This document shows, piece by piece, positions 63,864 through 64,000 of a DNA stretch of 64,000 bases. The DNA is from Cryptomeria japonica (taxonomy: Eukaryota > Streptophyta > Pinopsida > Cupressales > Cupressaceae): assembly GCF_030272615.1 (NCBI RefSeq), contig NC_081412.1, positions 476,723,657 to 476,787,656 on the forward strand. Reading direction: 5' to 3'. Both the position numbers and the translations under genes were made by a program. The notes under the pieces are model-generated. The model was given only the letters and a program-made list of their open reading frames with translations. It did no database searches and was not told where the DNA came from. How positions within the stretch are numbered: position 1 is the first letter of the stretch; each line of letters opens with the position of its first letter.

Positions 63864-64000
63864 TGTAGACGTATAAAAATGACCATATTCCTAAATGAAT
63901 ATTTTATGTTCATTTCTCTATTTAATTAAATCCAATTTAATTAAATTACCCACATTCCTCTATTTAATTAAATAAATTACTTAATTTATTTAAATTAAAT
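63864..64000 (+). mobile_element. 3' LTR of the Tat-like element (start only)
   Basis: 137 bp matching 46776-46912 with two differences, both G/C in the 5' copy and A/T here. Cut by the window end. Confidence 0.95.

Larger units (their letters stand above)
46776..64000 (+). mobile_element. Tat/Ogre-like Ty3/gypsy element, over 17 kb, with second RNase H and antisense PMD gene
   Basis: LTR 46776-48208, PBS 48213, 3.4-kb leader, small upstream ORF, gag-protease-RT-RNase H-aRNase H-integrase, 4.8-kb 3' region with a minus-strand PMD gene, polypurine tract 63849-63863, 3' LTR from 63864. The two LTR starts share 135 of 137 bases. Double RNase H, lack of a chromodomain, great length, an ORF before gag and a long 3' region with antisense ORF are features of the Tat lineage (Ogre has the upstream ORF). 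It is inserted in the copia gag with likely target duplication TCAGG (46771-46775). Confidence 0.92.

Overview
This window is nuclear DNA of a seed plant with a large, repeat-packed genome. Almost every recognisable coding stretch belongs to a plant LTR retrotransposon (Ty3/gypsy Athila, Tat/Ogre-like and chromovirus-like; Ty1/copia) or to a plant LINE. A plant mobile domain (PMD) gene is also present. A gymnosperm is plausible from the old, heavily nested elements and the copia LTR style, but this is an inference. I found no tRNA, rRNA, CRISPR or convincing intact host gene. The only non-transposon candidate is a short minus-strand ORF at 14559-14873 that looks like a plastid transit peptide.

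Layout. 1-4440: leader and LTR debris with a GGCGGACTTT motif array, a hairpin block, four 117-bp tandem repeats and an LTR-like promoter. 5690-6040: gypsy RT relic (minus). 6230-10960: 5' part of a gypsy element (leader, PBS, gag, protease, RT-RNase H, start of integrase). It is cut by another gypsy LTR plus gag at 10979-12620. 13371-13512: an array with exact 21-bp period. 15240-20800: a decayed LINE (plus) holding two LTR insertions, at about 16704-17940 and at 18230-19295 (a solo copia LTR with TSD TATAG). 21560-22791: copia relic (minus), cut by an Athila-type element (22792 to beyond 41686, minus). The Athila element is itself cut at 31491-39119 by an abnormal head-to-head copia 5' end (TSD CTAGA), which in turn holds a complete 6,020-bp copia element (32020-38039, TSD GTTTT). 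The right Athila LTR is cut by another copia element (41687 onward, minus). Its gag is cut by a Tat/Ogre-like giant (46776 to beyond 64000) whose second LTR starts at 63864.

The Tat-like element is the most interesting object. Its order is LTR, PBS, a long leader made of successive short-core motif arrays, a small ORF, then gag, protease, G-patch, RT, RNase H, a second archaeal-type RNase H and integrase. After these come a 3' region with an antisense PMD gene, the polypurine tract and the 3' LTR. Its 7.5-kb gag-pol frame has no frameshift but 18 nonsense codons, all of them explainable by single C-to-T changes (11 TGA, 6 TAG, 1 TAA). The copia at 32020-38039 shows the same pattern. This fits decay by deamination of methylated cytosine.

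The unexplained structure is a set of arrays in which a short core recurs at exactly 21 bp while the rest of the unit is free to vary. A TAGCGCRT core occurs twice in the Tat leader on the plus strand and once upstream of the antisense PMD gene on the minus strand. A GCATATC core (60043-60211) and an AGCTCAA core (13371-13512) follow the same 21-bp rule. A related leader fragment at 830-2190 keeps the flanking hairpin block but carries a different core (GGCGGACTTT). The leader therefore seems able to keep its architecture while swapping the repeated motif.
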